From positions 62,001-126,000 of the forward strand of contig JAJEGY010000009.1 of the NCBI GenBank assembly GCA_022819585.1: 64,000 nucleotides of DNA, given 5' to 3'. Positions 42,784 through 53,105 of the stretch are shown piece after piece. The notes under the pieces were generated by a model. It ran no database searches, was not told the origin of the DNA, and was given only the letters and a program-made list of their open reading frames with translations. The stretch comes from Dehalococcoidia bacterium (GTDB taxonomy: Bacteria; Chloroflexota; Dehalococcoidia; Lucifugimonadales; Lucifugimonadaceae). The first letter of the stretch is position 1; the number at the start of each line of letters is the position of its first letter. The translations under genes were made by a program, and so were the position numbers.

Positions 42784-43535
42784 TCGACATCCACACCCAC
42801 ATCCAGCAACACGACCCGTCAGAAGTCGATGGCATGATCCAACGCGCCAAAGAAGCAGGCGTCTCCACAATCATTGCCGCCGGAACCACGATCGAAGACT
42901 CCAAGAAGGCCATCGCTTTAGCAGAAACCTATTCCAACATCTTCGCCGGAGTGGGAATCCATCCCGCGGACTTGGAAGCACCGATCAGCCGAGAAGACAT
43001 CAACACTCTCAACGAACTCGCGGGCCACGAACGCGTCATCGTGATGAGCGAAATCGGCATTGACTTTATGCCAAAGAGCCCTGACCACGACTGGCAAGAA
43101 GAGGCTTTCGCGGCGCAAATCGAAATCGCAAGGAATCACAACCTGCCTGTCGTCTTCCACATCCGCGAACATCTCGACGATCTTACGCGCTTTGAAGCTC
43201 GATCTGCTGCCCTATCCATCCTCGCTGATCTCGACGCCGGAGAACTCGGCGGTGCTGCACACTACTTCCAAGGAGATTACGACTACGCCCGGAAGGTCCT
43301 GGACCTAGGCTTCAAAATCTCCTTTGCCAAACCACTCCTGCGATCTCCCGAACTCCAAGAAGTGGCAAAACGCGTTCCTCTCGACAGCATCGTCCTAGAA
43401 ACTGACTCCTACCCACAGCCGTTTAAGAAGAATCGCGCTAGGTGGACGGAGCCGAAGGACACCCGTCAAGTGGCCGAGTGCCTAGCCCAACTCAAAAACA
43501 TCCCGCTCAAGCAATTCCACAACCGCAACGTTTGA
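42777..43535 (+). CDS. TatD-like metal-dependent hydrolase
   Basis: 252 residues of the amidohydrolase-like TIM barrel. Metal ligands: His6 and His8 (DIHTH), Glu in MSEIGID, His in VVFHIREH, His in AAHYFQG and Asp in LETDSYP. TatD proteins are DNA exonucleases/deoxyribonucleases, but this divergent copy could act on other substrates. It overlaps the flavodoxin gene by 7 nt, so the pair is co-translated. Confidence 0.88.
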   Translation: MLIDIHTHIQQHDPSEVDGMIQRAKEAGVSTIIAAGTTIEDSKKAIALAETYSNIFAGVGIHPADLEAPISREDINTLNELAGHERVIVMSEIGIDFMPKSPDHDWQEEAFAAQIEIARNHNLPVVFHIREHLDDLTRFEARSAALSILADLDAGELGGAAHYFQGDYDYARKVLDLGFKISFAKPLLRSPELQEVAKRVPLDSIVLETDSYPQPFKKNRARWTEPKDTRQVAECLAQLKNIPLKQFHNRNV

Positions 43536-43599
43536 GCCGGACCTCTATCCCAAGCGTCAAAACTAGAATCGAGACAATAAACGTATTCCCTACCGATCG

Positions 43600-44196
43600 A
43601 TGTCCGCATCAACCCTAAACATCGCGCTCAAAGAATGGTCCGCCACCATCGACGCCTTGGCGTCTGGCGACCAGATTTTCATCCTGCGAAAAGGCGGCAT
43701 CCGCGAGCCGAACCGCCATTTCGAATTGCCGCATAACCGTTTCCTCCTCTACCCCACTCACTACCACGAAGCTGACCAACTACTCAAACCTGAGTTTCGG
43801 CACCTCTTAGAGCCAGAACCATCAAACTCAACCGATTACGTTTCGATTCGAGCGTGGGCAGAAGTAACTGACGTCATATCCGTTGACTCCGCTGAACACC
43901 TAGCCGCACTATCCGATCATCACGTCTGGACGGACCAATTCGTCACCAAACGCATCGCCTGGAAACCACGCCATGCTGCCGATCTCATCATCCTTAAGAC
44001 TTACGCACTCGCCACTCCATTCAAACTGACTGTCGAGCCGTACCATCGCGGCTGCAAGTCTTGGGTCGACATTGATCCTCCGGTCGATACAACCGGGGCC
44101 AAGCCAGCGATCCTCGATACCGAATGGGAACAACGCTCCCGAGAAATCAACCGATTGCTTTCCCAAACGACATCCCAAGCCGTGCCAACGACATGA
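43600..44196 (+). CDS. DUF1802 family protein
   Basis: 198 residues. [30 protein letters not shown] at the N-terminus is the DUF1802 signature, and later [17 protein letters not shown] and [23 protein letters not shown] follow it. Function unknown; the family often sits beside mobile or restriction genes. Its stop overlaps the start of the next aldo/keto reductase (ATGA). Confidence 0.9.
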   Translation: MSASTLNIALKEWSATIDALASGDQIFILRKGGIREPNRHFELPHNRFLLYPTHYHEADQLLKPEFRHLLEPEPSNSTDYVSIRAWAEVTDVISVDSAEHLAALSDHHVWTDQFVTKRIAWKPRHAADLIILKTYALATPFKLTVEPYHRGCKSWVDIDPPVDTTGAKPAILDTEWEQRSREINRLLSQTTSQAVPTT

Positions 44197-45263
44197 ATCA
44201 CCGACAACTCAAAGGAACCGACCTCTCCCTATCCGAAGTCGGATTCGGGGTTTGGAGCGTCGCCACTACATGGTGGGGCGTGACGGACCACGACTTCGGC
44301 GTTGACCTGCTCCGAAAAGCGCGCGACCTAGGCATCACATTCTTCGACACCGCTCCTGCATACGGGGATGGATACGGCGAGACAGTCCTTGCCGAAGCCT
44401 TCACGCCGCCTGACATGTCCGACTTGGTGATCGGCACCAAGTTCGGCTACGACATGGCGGCACCTCGAACTGGCCACCGAGAACGTCCGCATGACTGGTC
44501 GCCTCAAGCCGTGATGGATTCCTGCGAAGAATCGCTACGCCGATTGAATATCGACTGCATCGACCTTTATCAGATGCACAACCCTCGCTTGGACGCCATC
44601 CGCCGAGACGACACCTTTGAAGCCTTGGAAAATCTCAAATCACAGGGCAAGATCCGTCACTATGCCGCAGCCATCGGCCCTGACCTGGGTTGGCAGGATG
44701 AAGGCATTGCCGCCGTGTCAGAGCGTCAGATACCCGCGCAGATCATCTACTCCATCCTCGAACAAGATCCTGCACGCGTGATCCTTAACGCCGCGACCAA
44801 GAATAACGTCGGTGTGTTCACCAGAGTCCCTCACGCGTCCGGGATGTTAGACGGCACCTACACCAAAGACACTGTCCTTGACGAATCACCCTTCGCATCG
44901 TCCGATCATCGCTCCTACCGACGTTTGATGTGGATGCGGTCCACGATCCAGAAGCTCGCCAAGATCGACTTTCTGCTAGAAAACTACGACGCGACGATCG
45001 GTCAGCTAGCCATCCGCTTCTGCCTGATGCCGGAAACTGTCGCTTCTTGCACTCCTACCATCACCAGCTATGAGATGCTCGAAGAATACGTCGCAACATC
45101 AACAATCCCTGAAATCTCCTCGACCGATATGGGGGAACTGGACCGCCTATACACCAGCAACTTCGATATTGAAGAGCAGCCGGCGCGCATGAAGTCTAGC
45201 ACCTCGGAAACCGGGTTCGTATTGATGGACGGCGTTACCGAAGCGGAACCTCTTACGGCATAA
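44193..45263 (+). CDS. Aldo/keto reductase
   Basis: 356 residues from the ATG at 44193, which overlaps the DUF1802 stop; the upstream part of the frame is a shadow of that gene. Catalytic tetrad Asp52 ([11 protein letters not shown]), Tyr57, Lys83 (GTKFGYD) and His129 (LYQMHNP). Longer than the copy at 8211, with an intact C-terminal lobe ([27 protein letters not shown]). Substrate unknown. Confidence 0.92.
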   Translation: MNHRQLKGTDLSLSEVGFGVWSVATTWWGVTDHDFGVDLLRKARDLGITFFDTAPAYGDGYGETVLAEAFTPPDMSDLVIGTKFGYDMAAPRTGHRERPHDWSPQAVMDSCEESLRRLNIDCIDLYQMHNPRLDAIRRDDTFEALENLKSQGKIRHYAAAIGPDLGWQDEGIAAVSERQIPAQIIYSILEQDPARVILNAATKNNVGVFTRVPHASGMLDGTYTKDTVLDESPFASSDHRSYRRLMWMRSTIQKLAKIDFLLENYDATIGQLAIRFCLMPETVASCTPTITSYEMLEEYVATSTIPEISSTDMGELDRLYTSNFDIEEQPARMKSSTSETGFVLMDGVTEAEPLTA

Positions 45264-45272
45264 CCGTCGTCC

Positions 45273-45797
45273 TTATGCGGCAGCTTCCACTTCTACTTCA
45301 TCCTGCTCCGTCTCCTCATCCTCGTCCTCGTCCACTGCCTCGTATTCTTCGACCTCATCGTCCGCGTACCGGCTCAATTCCCCTTCCAATAGATCGAAGT
45401 CACGCTTCGAAATGATGTGCACCATCCCGAACAATGCCAAGTCCCACATCTCCGGAGGCCAACGCTTCACATACTCCAGCGTCGGGCCCACTTGCAGTCC
45501 GTCTACCCAGTGCTCTTCATCAGGCAAGACATCCAACTCGATGTTTACCCGACTGCGAAAACGCTCCCGATTTGAATGATGCTTCCAGATCTTGGATCCG
45601 TTCTGAAAACCCTTGCCCTTGACCGTCGCAGTTGCCGCGAATTTCCGATAGTCACTGACGTAGAACAAGAGACGATCACCCGACACCATCTGCGACGCCT
45701 TTCGTCTATTAGGCGCATCAACACCCAGAAGCTTGAAGCCGCGCTGCCGCGTGATTTCGAAGTTCTCCCGAGTTGTATTGATCATCCAGCAGGTCAT
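45273..45797 (-). CDS. EVE domain protein with an acidic tail
   Basis: 174 residues. EVE/PUA-like fold: CWMINTTRENFEITRQRGFKLLGV, QMVSGDRLLFYVSDYRKFAATATV and MVHIISKRDFDLLEGEL. EVE domains bind modified bases or RNA. The last 30 residues are almost entirely Asp/Glu (DEDEDEETEQDEVEVEAAA), a tail that could mimic nucleic acid or bind basic proteins. Convergent with the aldo/keto reductase gene (9-bp gap). Confidence 0.88.
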   Translation of the reverse strand: MTCWMINTTRENFEITRQRGFKLLGVDAPNRRKASQMVSGDRLLFYVSDYRKFAATATVKGKGFQNGSKIWKHHSNRERFRSRVNIELDVLPDEEHWVDGLQVGPTLEYVKRWPPEMWDLALFGMVHIISKRDFDLLEGELSRYADDEVEEYEAVDEDEDEETEQDEVEVEAAA

Positions 45798-45863
45798 CTT
45801 CTTTCAAGATAATACGCTAGGAATGTAGGCATCCCATAAATCGCAGCCCTGACGAGGTGAGCA

Positions 45864-46358
45864 TTGACAGATCAAAGCCGCGAAATCGAAGAACGCGTCA
45901 TGTCCTTTCTTGACGGAATCGGTGCGGAGTACGAAATCGTAGAGATCGATCCTGATTTCGCAGACACACTCAACTTCTGCGAGAAATACGGCTTCCCAAT
46001 CGAGACATCAGGCAACACCATCATCGTAGCCAGCAAGCGCGGTGCAACGCAACACTCCGCATCCGTCGTACGTGCCGACAAACGCCTCGACGTTAACCAT
46101 AAAGTCTGCGAACTCATGGGCATCAAACGCGCTTCGTTTGCCAAGGCTGAGGAAACGGTTGAACTCACCGGGATGATGATTGGCGGCGTAACTTGCCTTG
46201 CCCTACCACCCGAGATTCCTATCTATATCGACGCCTCGCTTCTCGATCAGCCCTATGTCATTCTCGGCGGTGGCAGCAGATCCACCAAGATCAAAGCGGA
46301 TCCCAACGTCCTCGAAAAGATCCCCAACGCCACGGTCCTTGACGACCTGACGCTCTAA
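45864..46358 (+). CDS. YbaK/EbsC (prolyl-tRNA editing-like) protein
   Basis: 164 residues from TTG 45864, supported by GAGGTGA just upstream. The fold's landmarks are present: KRGATQHSASVVRADKRLDVNHKV, a strand-turn with GMMIGGVTCLALP and a C-terminal VILGGGSRSTKIKADP. Members deacylate mischarged tRNAs such as Cys-tRNA-Pro. A Lys in the catalytic position (SVVRADKRLD) is plausible. Convergent with pstA. Confidence 0.85.
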   Translation: MTDQSREIEERVMSFLDGIGAEYEIVEIDPDFADTLNFCEKYGFPIETSGNTIIVASKRGATQHSASVVRADKRLDVNHKVCELMGIKRASFAKAEETVELTGMMIGGVTCLALPPEIPIYIDASLLDQPYVILGGGSRSTKIKADPNVLEKIPNATVLDDLTL

Positions 46359-46379
46359 CGCTCCCAATTCAGTAGACAA

Positions 46380-46407
46380 AAACTGGGCACGGAGACGTAC
46401 CCAGTTT
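46380..46407 (-). terminator. Terminator of the pst operon
   Basis: AAACTGGG (46380-46387) and CCCAGTTT (46400-46407) form a perfect 8-bp stem. On the minus strand it continues CCCAGTTTTTGTC, a T-run, so it ends the pstA transcript. It lies between convergent pstA and YbaK genes. Confidence 0.8.
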
Positions 46408-46436
46408 CCATCGTCGAGTCGCACAGAATCGTCGAC

Positions 46437-47318
46437 CTAGTACTCAGCTCGACGCTGGAACTTGGCCCGGATGTAGATCGCTGCGGCGTTCATGGTGAGC
46501 AACATGATGAGAAGGATGACGATTGCTGCTGCCGAGATGTGACGGAAATCGTCTTGAGGTTGCGAGACCCAAGTCACGATCTGAAGCGGGAGAACCGTGA
46601 AGCGGTCGAATGGCGAGGTGGGTACGTAAGTGATGAAGACGAGAGAACTTACTACTAAGATCGGCGCGGTTTCGCCGATGGCTCGTGACATCGCCAAGAT
46701 GATGCCGGACATCATGCTTGGTATCGCTTGGGGCAACACAACCATCTTTACCACCTGCCATCGTGTCGCTCCCATTGCGTAGGCGGCGTCACGATAGCTG
46801 GGCGGCACTGCTCGGATCGCCTCTTGCGACGCTATGATCACGATCGGCATCACCAACAACGACAAGGTCAGCGCTCCAGCCAAAAGGCTCCTCTGCCCAT
46901 CGAAGAGGTACTGGACGAATATCGCCAGACCTAACAGGCCGTAAACGACGGAAGGCACGCCGGCCAAATTCGAGATATTGAGTTGGATCAATCTAGTGAC
47001 TCGGTTGTCGGGTGCGAACTCTTCCAGATACAGCGCGGTTGCGATACCTACAGGGACTGTCATGATCGCCGTCAGGATGATCACCCAGAACGTGCCAGCG
47101 ATCGGCGCGAGTATTCCCGCCTCCTCGGGATGTCGTGATGAATAGTTCGAAAGGAATTGCCAGTCCAACCAACCGATGCTGTCGATGAAAACCTCGATCA
47201 GCAACCAAGCGAGAACCAGCACTCCGACGATGACCGAGCCTAAAAACAGAGCCGCGAATGCGTTGTCTCGCGCCAGTCGGTAGGTCTTTCGTGTGTTGCT
47301 TTGAGTTTGCATTGCCAT
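46437..47318 (-). CDS. pstA: Phosphate ABC transporter permease PstA
   Basis: About 293 residues from the ATG at 47318 (AGGTG upstream); a GTG at 47327 is also in frame. Six membrane helices, with the family block LNISNLAGVPSVVYGLLGLAIFVQYL and the EAA-type loop SYRDAAYAMGATRWQVVKMVVLPQAIPSMMSG that contacts the ATPase. Last gene of the operon; the next gene downstream is on the opposite strand, so pstB must be elsewhere. Confidence 0.96.
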   Translation of the reverse strand: MAMQTQSNTRKTYRLARDNAFAALFLGSVIVGVLVLAWLLIEVFIDSIGWLDWQFLSNYSSRHPEEAGILAPIAGTFWVIILTAIMTVPVGIATALYLEEFAPDNRVTRLIQLNISNLAGVPSVVYGLLGLAIFVQYLFDGQRSLLAGALTLSLLVMPIVIIASQEAIRAVPPSYRDAAYAMGATRWQVVKMVVLPQAIPSMMSGIILAMSRAIGETAPILVVSSLVFITYVPTSPFDRFTVLPLQIVTWVSQPQDDFRHISAAAIVILLIMLLTMNAAAIYIRAKFQRRAEY

Positions 47319-47375
47319 CTCAAGCACCTGTCTTTGATTCCGCTGCCATATTCATGCTTGCGCTTAACTTGCTGA

Positions 47376-48479
47376 TCACTCGTACTTCTGACGGAAACGT
47401 TGCACGACCCATCTTCCCAAAATGTTCATCACCAGCGTCACCAAGAAGAGCAATAGGCCAACCACGAATATCGTGTAGTACTCGATCTCGCCGTGCGGTG
47501 TATCGCCCAATGCCACGTTCACGATGAATGCGGTCATGGCTTGGACAGCCTCGAGAGGGTTGAAGGTCAAGTTGGGACGTCCGCCCGCGGCCAAGTAGAC
47601 GATCATTGTTTCGCCGACCGCACGTGATACGGCGAGGATGAACGATGAAACGATACCGGACAGTGCGGCGGGGACTACTACTTTGGTCGCCACCTCAAAC
47701 CTTGTAGCGCCAAGGGCATACGCGGCGTCTCTGAGTGAGCGAGGAACTGAAATCATCGCGTCCTCGCTTAATGTCGTCACCATCGGCATGATCATGATGC
47801 CCATCACTAATCCTGCGCTCAACGCACTGAATGTGCCTAGATTGTCGTCGCCGATCAAAAAACGCAAGGCCGGTCCGACAGTCAGCAACGCGAAGTATCC
47901 GTAGACAACCGTGGGTATGCCGGCCAACACCTCCAATATCGGTTTGATCACCCGTCGTACGCTCTCTGGCGCATATTCAGAGAGGAATATCGCAGCGCCA
48001 ATTCCCAATCCCAAAGAGACGATACCCGCTACCGCAGCAACTAAGAATGTGCCGGTCAGGAGAGGGATTACACCGAAGGATTGCCCTACTTCGCGATACG
48101 GCTTGAACAGCGGCGCCCATTTCGTCCCGGTCAGAAAATCCCACACTCCGACATGTGTCAGGGTGCCGTTGACGCCCGGCTCGCAAGGCTTGATCGGCTC
48201 TCCCTCGTTGAGTACACAGACTTCTTCTTGGAAAAAACCGATGCTTTGGGAAACCAAGACGGCCACAATGCCAATCGTGGTCAAAATCGAGATCACTGCT
48301 GCGGCACGCAGCACCCATGTCACTGCAGCCTGTTCGAAGTGTCGTCGAGCACGATGGCTCGCTAGCTGTGATTCGTCTTTCTTCAACGACATAGTCGTCG
48401 GACGCGTCTGCTTGTCGATGCTCTGTTCGATCGCGCCCGCGTCAGATCCAAAATTCGGGATGCTCTGGTCTACGGCCAT
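47376..48479 (-). CDS. pstC: Phosphate ABC transporter permease PstC
   Basis: 367 residues, six membrane helices. The family motifs LEVLAGIPTVVYGYFALLTV and SLRDAAYALGATRFEVATKVVVPAALSGIVSSFILAVSRAVGET are clear. A periplasmic insert of about 50 residues (CVLNEGEPIKPCEPGVNGTLTHVG) follows the first helix and contains two Cys. It lies 57 bp before pstA and 163 bp after pstS. Confidence 0.96.
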   Translation of the reverse strand: MAVDQSIPNFGSDAGAIEQSIDKQTRPTTMSLKKDESQLASHRARRHFEQAAVTWVLRAAAVISILTTIGIVAVLVSQSIGFFQEEVCVLNEGEPIKPCEPGVNGTLTHVGVWDFLTGTKWAPLFKPYREVGQSFGVIPLLTGTFLVAAVAGIVSLGLGIGAAIFLSEYAPESVRRVIKPILEVLAGIPTVVYGYFALLTVGPALRFLIGDDNLGTFSALSAGLVMGIMIMPMVTTLSEDAMISVPRSLRDAAYALGATRFEVATKVVVPAALSGIVSSFILAVSRAVGETMIVYLAAGGRPNLTFNPLEAVQAMTAFIVNVALGDTPHGEIEYYTIFVVGLLLFLVTLVMNILGRWVVQRFRQKYE

Positions 48480-48605
48480 AGCCTGCCTTTCGGTATGGAT
48501 TCCGAAGTCGGTTCAATTCGGCAATTGATCCAAACGCGGAAAAATCCCGGTTTCCGGGCAGTTTCTATGACAGCAACGGTTTTCATAACTGATTCTAGAA
48601 GCTAA

Positions 48606-48632
48606 GGGGATGGCGATTCGATCGCCATCCCC
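48606..48632 (-). promoter_or_regulatory. 12-bp hairpin between pstS and pstC
   Basis: GGGGATGGCGAT (48606-48617), loop TCG, ATCGCCATCCCC (48621-48632): a perfect stem right after the pstS stop, without a good T-run. Such hairpins protect the upstream message or attenuate the downstream one, which would give much more binding protein than permease. Confidence 0.6.
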
Positions 48633-48642
48633 CAAGTTTTGA

Positions 48643-51609
48643 TCAGCGTTGAACTTTCTCGTCGGGCACTGGGTTCGCTATTAGAGCTAGCCCTGCGTCG
48701 TAGAGGTGTTGAGGCAGGCCGACGTAACCCACGCTGGCAGCCAAGTCGGCAGCGTTGCGGAGGTAGAAGTCGACGAATGCTCGCACTTCTTCACGCTCAA
48801 GCGATGCGATGCTCACGTAGATGAAGAGCGGTCGGCTCAACGGCGAGTACGCACCGTTGTTGATCGTCTCTTCGTTAGGTTCGATACAACTGGAGCCACC
48901 GTCAACGCTTACGAGCTTGAGCTTGTCGGTGTTCGCGATGTAGTAGGCGTAACCGAAGTAGCCTAGCGCGCCGCGGTCGCCTGCGATGCCCTGCACCAGC
49001 ACGTTGTCGTCAACTGCCGGGAAGAAGTCGTCGCGGATCACGCCGGTGTCGCCGTTGATCTCTTCCGTGAAGTAGTCGAACGTTCCGGAGTCTGCGTCAG
49101 GACCGTAAAGTACGATCTCTAAGTTCGGGTAGCTCGAGTCCACCTGGTTCCAGTTCGTGATCGTGCTGTCTGGCTTCCAGATCTCGTTCAATTGGTCAAC
49201 CGATAAACAGGTCGCCCAGTCGTTGCCAGGGTTGACGAGGACGGAGAGACCGTCGTACGCAACCGTCAACTCGATGAAGTCGACACCGTTCTCGGCGGCT
49301 AACTCACGCTCCGAGTCTTTGATCGGTCGCGACGCGTCGGAGATAACAGTTTCGCCGGCAGCGAACTTCTTGAAACCTCCACCAGTTCCGGAAATGCCGA
49401 CGGGAACCTGAACGTTCGGGTGGTCCTTGCGGAAATCCTCGGCTGCTGCCACCGTGACCGGGTAGACCGTCGATGAGCCATCAATGATGATCTCGCCAGA
49501 CAACGGGCCGGAAGGCTCGAACGGCTTATGTGCCATCATCGCAGTCTCAAGAACATCCGGGACTGGGTTGTTCAGCAACACCAAACCCGCGTCGTAGAGC
49601 GGCTGGGGAAGACCGACATAGCCTACGCTGGCAGCCAGATCGGCGGCGTTGCGGAGGTAGTAATCCACGAAAGCCTTGACTTCTTGGCGTTGGAGCGAGG
49701 CAATGTTCACGTAGATGAACAGCGGTCGACTCAGAGGGGTGTAAGTGCCGTTGTTGATCGTCTCTTCGTTGGGTTCGATACAACCGTCTCCAGCATCGAC
49801 GCCCACGAGCTTCAACTTGTCAGCATTGGCAATGTAGTAGGCGTAGCCGAAGTAGCCCAGTGCACCTCGGTCACCTGCGATGCCCTGCACTAGCACGTTG
49901 TCGTCAACTGCCGGGAAGAAGTCGTCGCGGATAACGCCGGTGTCGCCGTTGATCTCTTCCGTGAAGTAGTCGAATGTCCCGGAGTCAGCGTCAGGACCGT
50001 AAAGGACAATCTCTTGGTTAGGGAAGCTGGAGTCAACTTGATTCCAGTTCGTGATCGCGCTGTCTGGCTTCCAGATCTCGTTCAGCTGATCGACTGTCAA
50101 ACAGGTAGCCCAGTCGTTGTCAGGATTGACGAGGACGGATAGACCGTCGTAAGCAACCGTCAACTCGATGAACTCGACACCGTTTTCTGCTGCCAGTTCG
50201 CGCTCGGAGTCTTTGATCGGCCGAGAAGCATCGGAGATTACCGTCTCACTGGCGGCGAACTTCTTGAAACCACCGCCTGTGCCTGAAATGCCAACTGGGA
50301 TCTGAACATTCGGGTGATCCTTGCGGAACTCTTCCGCAGCGGCAACGGTAACTGGATATACCGTAGATGAGCCATCGATCAAGATCTCACCACCCAAGGT
50401 GATCGAGATTTCCGGTGCCTCAGGGACAACTAGCTTCACGTCAGGCTCAGGGTTGGCAACCTTGGCCTCCATTTGGTCATACAGAGGTTGGGGTAGACCG
50501 ACGTAGCCGACGCTGGCAGCCAAGTCCGACGCGTTTTCGAGGTAGTAGTCAATGAATGCCTTCACCTCTGGACGTCCTAGCGCCTGGATGTTGACGTAGA
50601 AGTAGAGCGGGCGGCTCAACGGCGTGTAGGTACCGTTGTTGATCGTCTCTTCGCTGGGTTCGACACAACCATCACCAGCATCGACGCCAACTAGCTTGAG
50701 CTTGTCGGTGTTGGCAATGTAGTAGGCGTAGCCAAAGTAGCCCAATGCCCCACGGTCGCCTGCGATGCCCTGCACCAGCACGTTGTCGTCAACCGCCGGG
50801 AAGAAGTCATCACGGATCACACCAGTGTCGCCGTTGATCTCCTCGGTGAAGTAGTCGAATGTGCCGGAGTCTGCGTCGGGACCGTAAAGAACGATCTCTA
50901 GGTTCGGATAGCTCGGGTCGATCTGGCTCCAGTTCGTAACCGTGCTGTCCGGCTTCCATATCTCGTTCAATTGATCGACGGTCAGGCAGGTTGCCCAGTC
51001 GTTGTCAGGGTTGACGAGGACGGAGAGCCCGTCGTATGCAACGGTCAACTCGATGAAGGTGATGCCATTCTGGGCGGCGAGTTCCCGCTCGGAGTCCTTG
51101 ATCGGCCGCGATGCGTCCGAGATAACAGTTTCGCCGGCAGCGAACTTTTTGAATCCTCCGCCGGTGCCGGAAATGCCGACGGGAATCTGCACTTCAGGGT
51201 GTTCCTTGCGAAAATCCTCAGCGGCGGCGACCGTCACTGGGTAAACGGTCGATGAACCGTCGATGATGATTTCACCAGACAACGGGCCGGCCACAGGGTC
51301 TGCACCTTCTCGACCGGGTCTTGCGGTGGCTGCGGGTGCCGCAGTAGCTGCGGCTCGGGCTGCTTCGCCTCGCTGCGCTGGGGCAGCCGTGGCGGCGGCA
51401 GCTGCAGCCTCGGGCGCATCGCCTGGGCGAGGAGTCGCGGCGGCGGCAGCCGGAGCAGCCGTGGCTGCCGGATCTGACCGGCGCGCGGTTGCCGGGGATT
51501 GAGGCTCTTGTTCGTCGCTGCTGCAGGCGGCGAAAATCATCGCTGCCAGCAGACCGATAATCAGTAGGCTCTTGGTGTTCACCATTCGCCTAACGAATTG
51601 ATATTGCAT
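48643..51609 (-). CDS. pstS: Triple-domain phosphate-binding lipoprotein PstS
   Basis: 988 residues from ATG 51609 (another ATG at 51585; the frame is open to 51741 but that part is intergenic). Lipoprotein signal: basic N-terminus, [15 protein letters not shown] with the lipobox Cys. Then an Ala/Pro-rich linker of about 90 residues, then three complete PstS domains at about 51290-50450, 50400-49560 and 49510-48660. Each has [29 protein letters not shown] and [10 protein letters not shown], the residues expected to bind phosphate. A typical PstS has one domain. The three are nearly identical, so they could be recent duplications or homogenised by gene conversion. It faces outward on the membrane and feeds PstCA. 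Confidence 0.95.
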   Translation of the reverse strand: MQYQFVRRMVNTKSLLIIGLLAAMIFAACSSDEQEPQSPATARRSDPAATAAPAAAAATPRPGDAPEAAAAAATAAPAQRGEAARAAATAAPAATARPGREGADPVAGPLSGEIIIDGSSTVYPVTVAAAEDFRKEHPEVQIPVGISGTGGGFKKFAAGETVISDASRPIKDSERELAAQNGITFIELTVAYDGLSVLVNPDNDWATCLTVDQLNEIWKPDSTVTNWSQIDPSYPNLEIVLYGPDADSGTFDYFTEEINGDTGVIRDDFFPAVDDNVLVQGIAGDRGALGYFGYAYYIANTDKLKLVGVDAGDGCVEPSEETINNGTYTPLSRPLYFYVNIQALGRPEVKAFIDYYLENASDLAASVGYVGLPQPLYDQMEAKVANPEPDVKLVVPEAPEISITLGGEILIDGSSTVYPVTVAAAEEFRKDHPNVQIPVGISGTGGGFKKFAASETVISDASRPIKDSERELAAENGVEFIELTVAYDGLSVLVNPDNDWATCLTVDQLNEIWKPDSAITNWNQVDSSFPNQEIVLYGPDADSGTFDYFTEEINGDTGVIRDDFFPAVDDNVLVQGIAGDRGALGYFGYAYYIANADKLKLVGVDAGDGCIEPNEETINNGTYTPLSRPLFIYVNIASLQRQEVKAFVDYYLRNAADLAASVGYVGLPQPLYDAGLVLLNNPVPDVLETAMMAHKPFEPSGPLSGEIIIDGSSTVYPVTVAAAEDFRKDHPNVQVPVGISGTGGGFKKFAAGETVISDASRPIKDSERELAAENGVDFIELTVAYDGLSVLVNPGNDWATCLSVDQLNEIWKPDSTITNWNQVDSSYPNLEIVLYGPDADSGTFDYFTEEINGDTGVIRDDFFPAVDDNVLVQGIAGDRGALGYFGYAYYIANTDKLKLVSVDGGSSCIEPNEETINNGAYSPLSRPLFIYVSIASLEREEVRAFVDFYLRNAADLAASVGYVGLPQHLYDAGLALIANPVPDEKVQR

Positions 51610-51737
51610 CGGGTCTCGGGTCTCCTGATACCTATCTTGTTTTCTTAGCGAAACGCACAGTTCGTGCGCCCACCAAGGATCAAGATGCAACATCACTTTT
51701 AATCGCGATTTACATAGGGCACGAAGCCGAAGCGATC

Positions 51738-53102
51738 TCACGGTATCGGTAGTTTGACAGTAAAGGTCGAACCCTCTCCCACGACGCTTGACACTTCGAC
51801 GCTGCCTTGATGCTTCTCAACGATGTTCTTCGTGATCGCCAAGCCTAATCCGAACCCTGTGCGATCCCCGCCTGAACGCTGTGACTTGTAGAAACGCTCG
51901 AAAATGTGCGGCAACTCGTCGGGATCGATACCCTCGCCCGTGTCCCCTACCGCGATTGCCACAGCATCGTCTTCACGCCAACACGATATTCGTATGTTGC
52001 CGCCGGGCGGCGTGAATTTCTGCGCGTTTCCCAGCAGATTGCCAATCGCACGTTCCATCTTCTCGCGATCTATCAGTACCGTCGGCACTTCCCCAATGAC
52101 TTCTTTTTCGATCTTGTGGATAGACGCGACACCAACCGGCCCATGACTCGCCAAGACTCGGTCTAGAAACTCTGAAGGCCTTGTCATCTGAGTGTGCAAC
52201 GGTGATCGGCCAGTCTCAAGCATCGTCAAGTCCATCATCTCGCTCACTAAGTCCGCCATGCGTTGTGCACTGTCATCGATGCGGTCTAGAAACTGCACCG
52301 TAGTTTCAGGATTTGATGAGCCTCCTAGTTTCAGGGTGTCCACCGACGCTTGGATCGACGCAATCGGGGTTCTAAGCTCGTGCGATGCGTTGGCCACGAA
52401 TTCACGCATAGACGCAGCGAGACGGATTTCATCGGTGCGATCGTTGATGATCACGATCGCACGACCAACGCCTTGATCTTCAGACGGCAATGCGCGCGAA
52501 ATAACTTCGAGGTGTCGCTGAGAGTCATACAACACCACGTTCCGCAAAACCGTTTCCCCAATCGTTGCGCTGGTAGCAACCGCGTCATTGATCTCGTAGA
52601 TATTCACCTTGGAAGCCATCGGTGTTGGAACTGGAGCATTCGGATCGAAAGCAAAGTCAAGCATGGATCTTGCGGCGGGATTCGCGTACTGCATGATCCC
52701 TTCGGCATCCACCACCAGTATCCCCACCGTCAACTCATTCAAGATCGTCTCGTGGTAAACACGGTTGCGAGCCGATTCGTTCAAGATCGTCTCGACACTG
52801 TCGGCGAGACGGTTTACCGCGTTGATGATCCGTTGCTGCTCAGCAGGCCCATCAACCGCTAGTCTATTTGCCCGATCAATGGACTGCGTCCGCAATATCC
52901 CGATCGCGGTTCGCAAGAAAAAGTCCGATTGACGACGTGCCAGAAACCACACTCCCAAAACGGCAACAACCGCCCCGACCAAGACCGTAACAAAGCCAAA
53001 AAAGAAGTAGGCGACTGATCCGATTATCAGCGGGACCGCTGCGATGGTCGCGTACCGCCATCTGAGCGGGAGAAAATCAACGATGCGGCAAAGATCAGGC
53101 AT
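51738..53102 (-). CDS. phoR: Phosphate sensor histidine kinase PhoR
   Basis: 454 residues. Two N-terminal membrane helices (residues 15-54), a linker, a PAS-like domain ([27 protein letters not shown]), then the kinase: phospho-acceptor His241 in [12 protein letters not shown] box LLGNAQKF, G1 DTGEGID, F box FERFYK, G2 GFGLGLAI. The pattern is PhoR-like, with no large extracytoplasmic domain. It lies 3 bp downstream of phoB and upstream of pstS; in the PhoR model, Pst/PhoU conveys the phosphate signal. Confidence 0.94.
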   Translation of the reverse strand: MPDLCRIVDFLPLRWRYATIAAVPLIIGSVAYFFFGFVTVLVGAVVAVLGVWFLARRQSDFFLRTAIGILRTQSIDRANRLAVDGPAEQQRIINAVNRLADSVETILNESARNRVYHETILNELTVGILVVDAEGIMQYANPAARSMLDFAFDPNAPVPTPMASKVNIYEINDAVATSATIGETVLRNVVLYDSQRHLEVISRALPSEDQGVGRAIVIINDRTDEIRLAASMREFVANASHELRTPIASIQASVDTLKLGGSSNPETTVQFLDRIDDSAQRMADLVSEMMDLTMLETGRSPLHTQMTRPSEFLDRVLASHGPVGVASIHKIEKEVIGEVPTVLIDREKMERAIGNLLGNAQKFTPPGGNIRISCWREDDAVAIAVGDTGEGIDPDELPHIFERFYKSQRSGGDRTGFGLGLAITKNIVEKHQGSVEVSSVVGEGSTFTVKLPIP

Positions 53103-53105
53103 CTA

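Noticed and set aside
51610-51741. Extended N-terminus of PstS beginning at GTG 51741
   Set aside because: It would place 44 unrelated residues before the lipoprotein signal; the intergenic region is better explained as leader and promoter.
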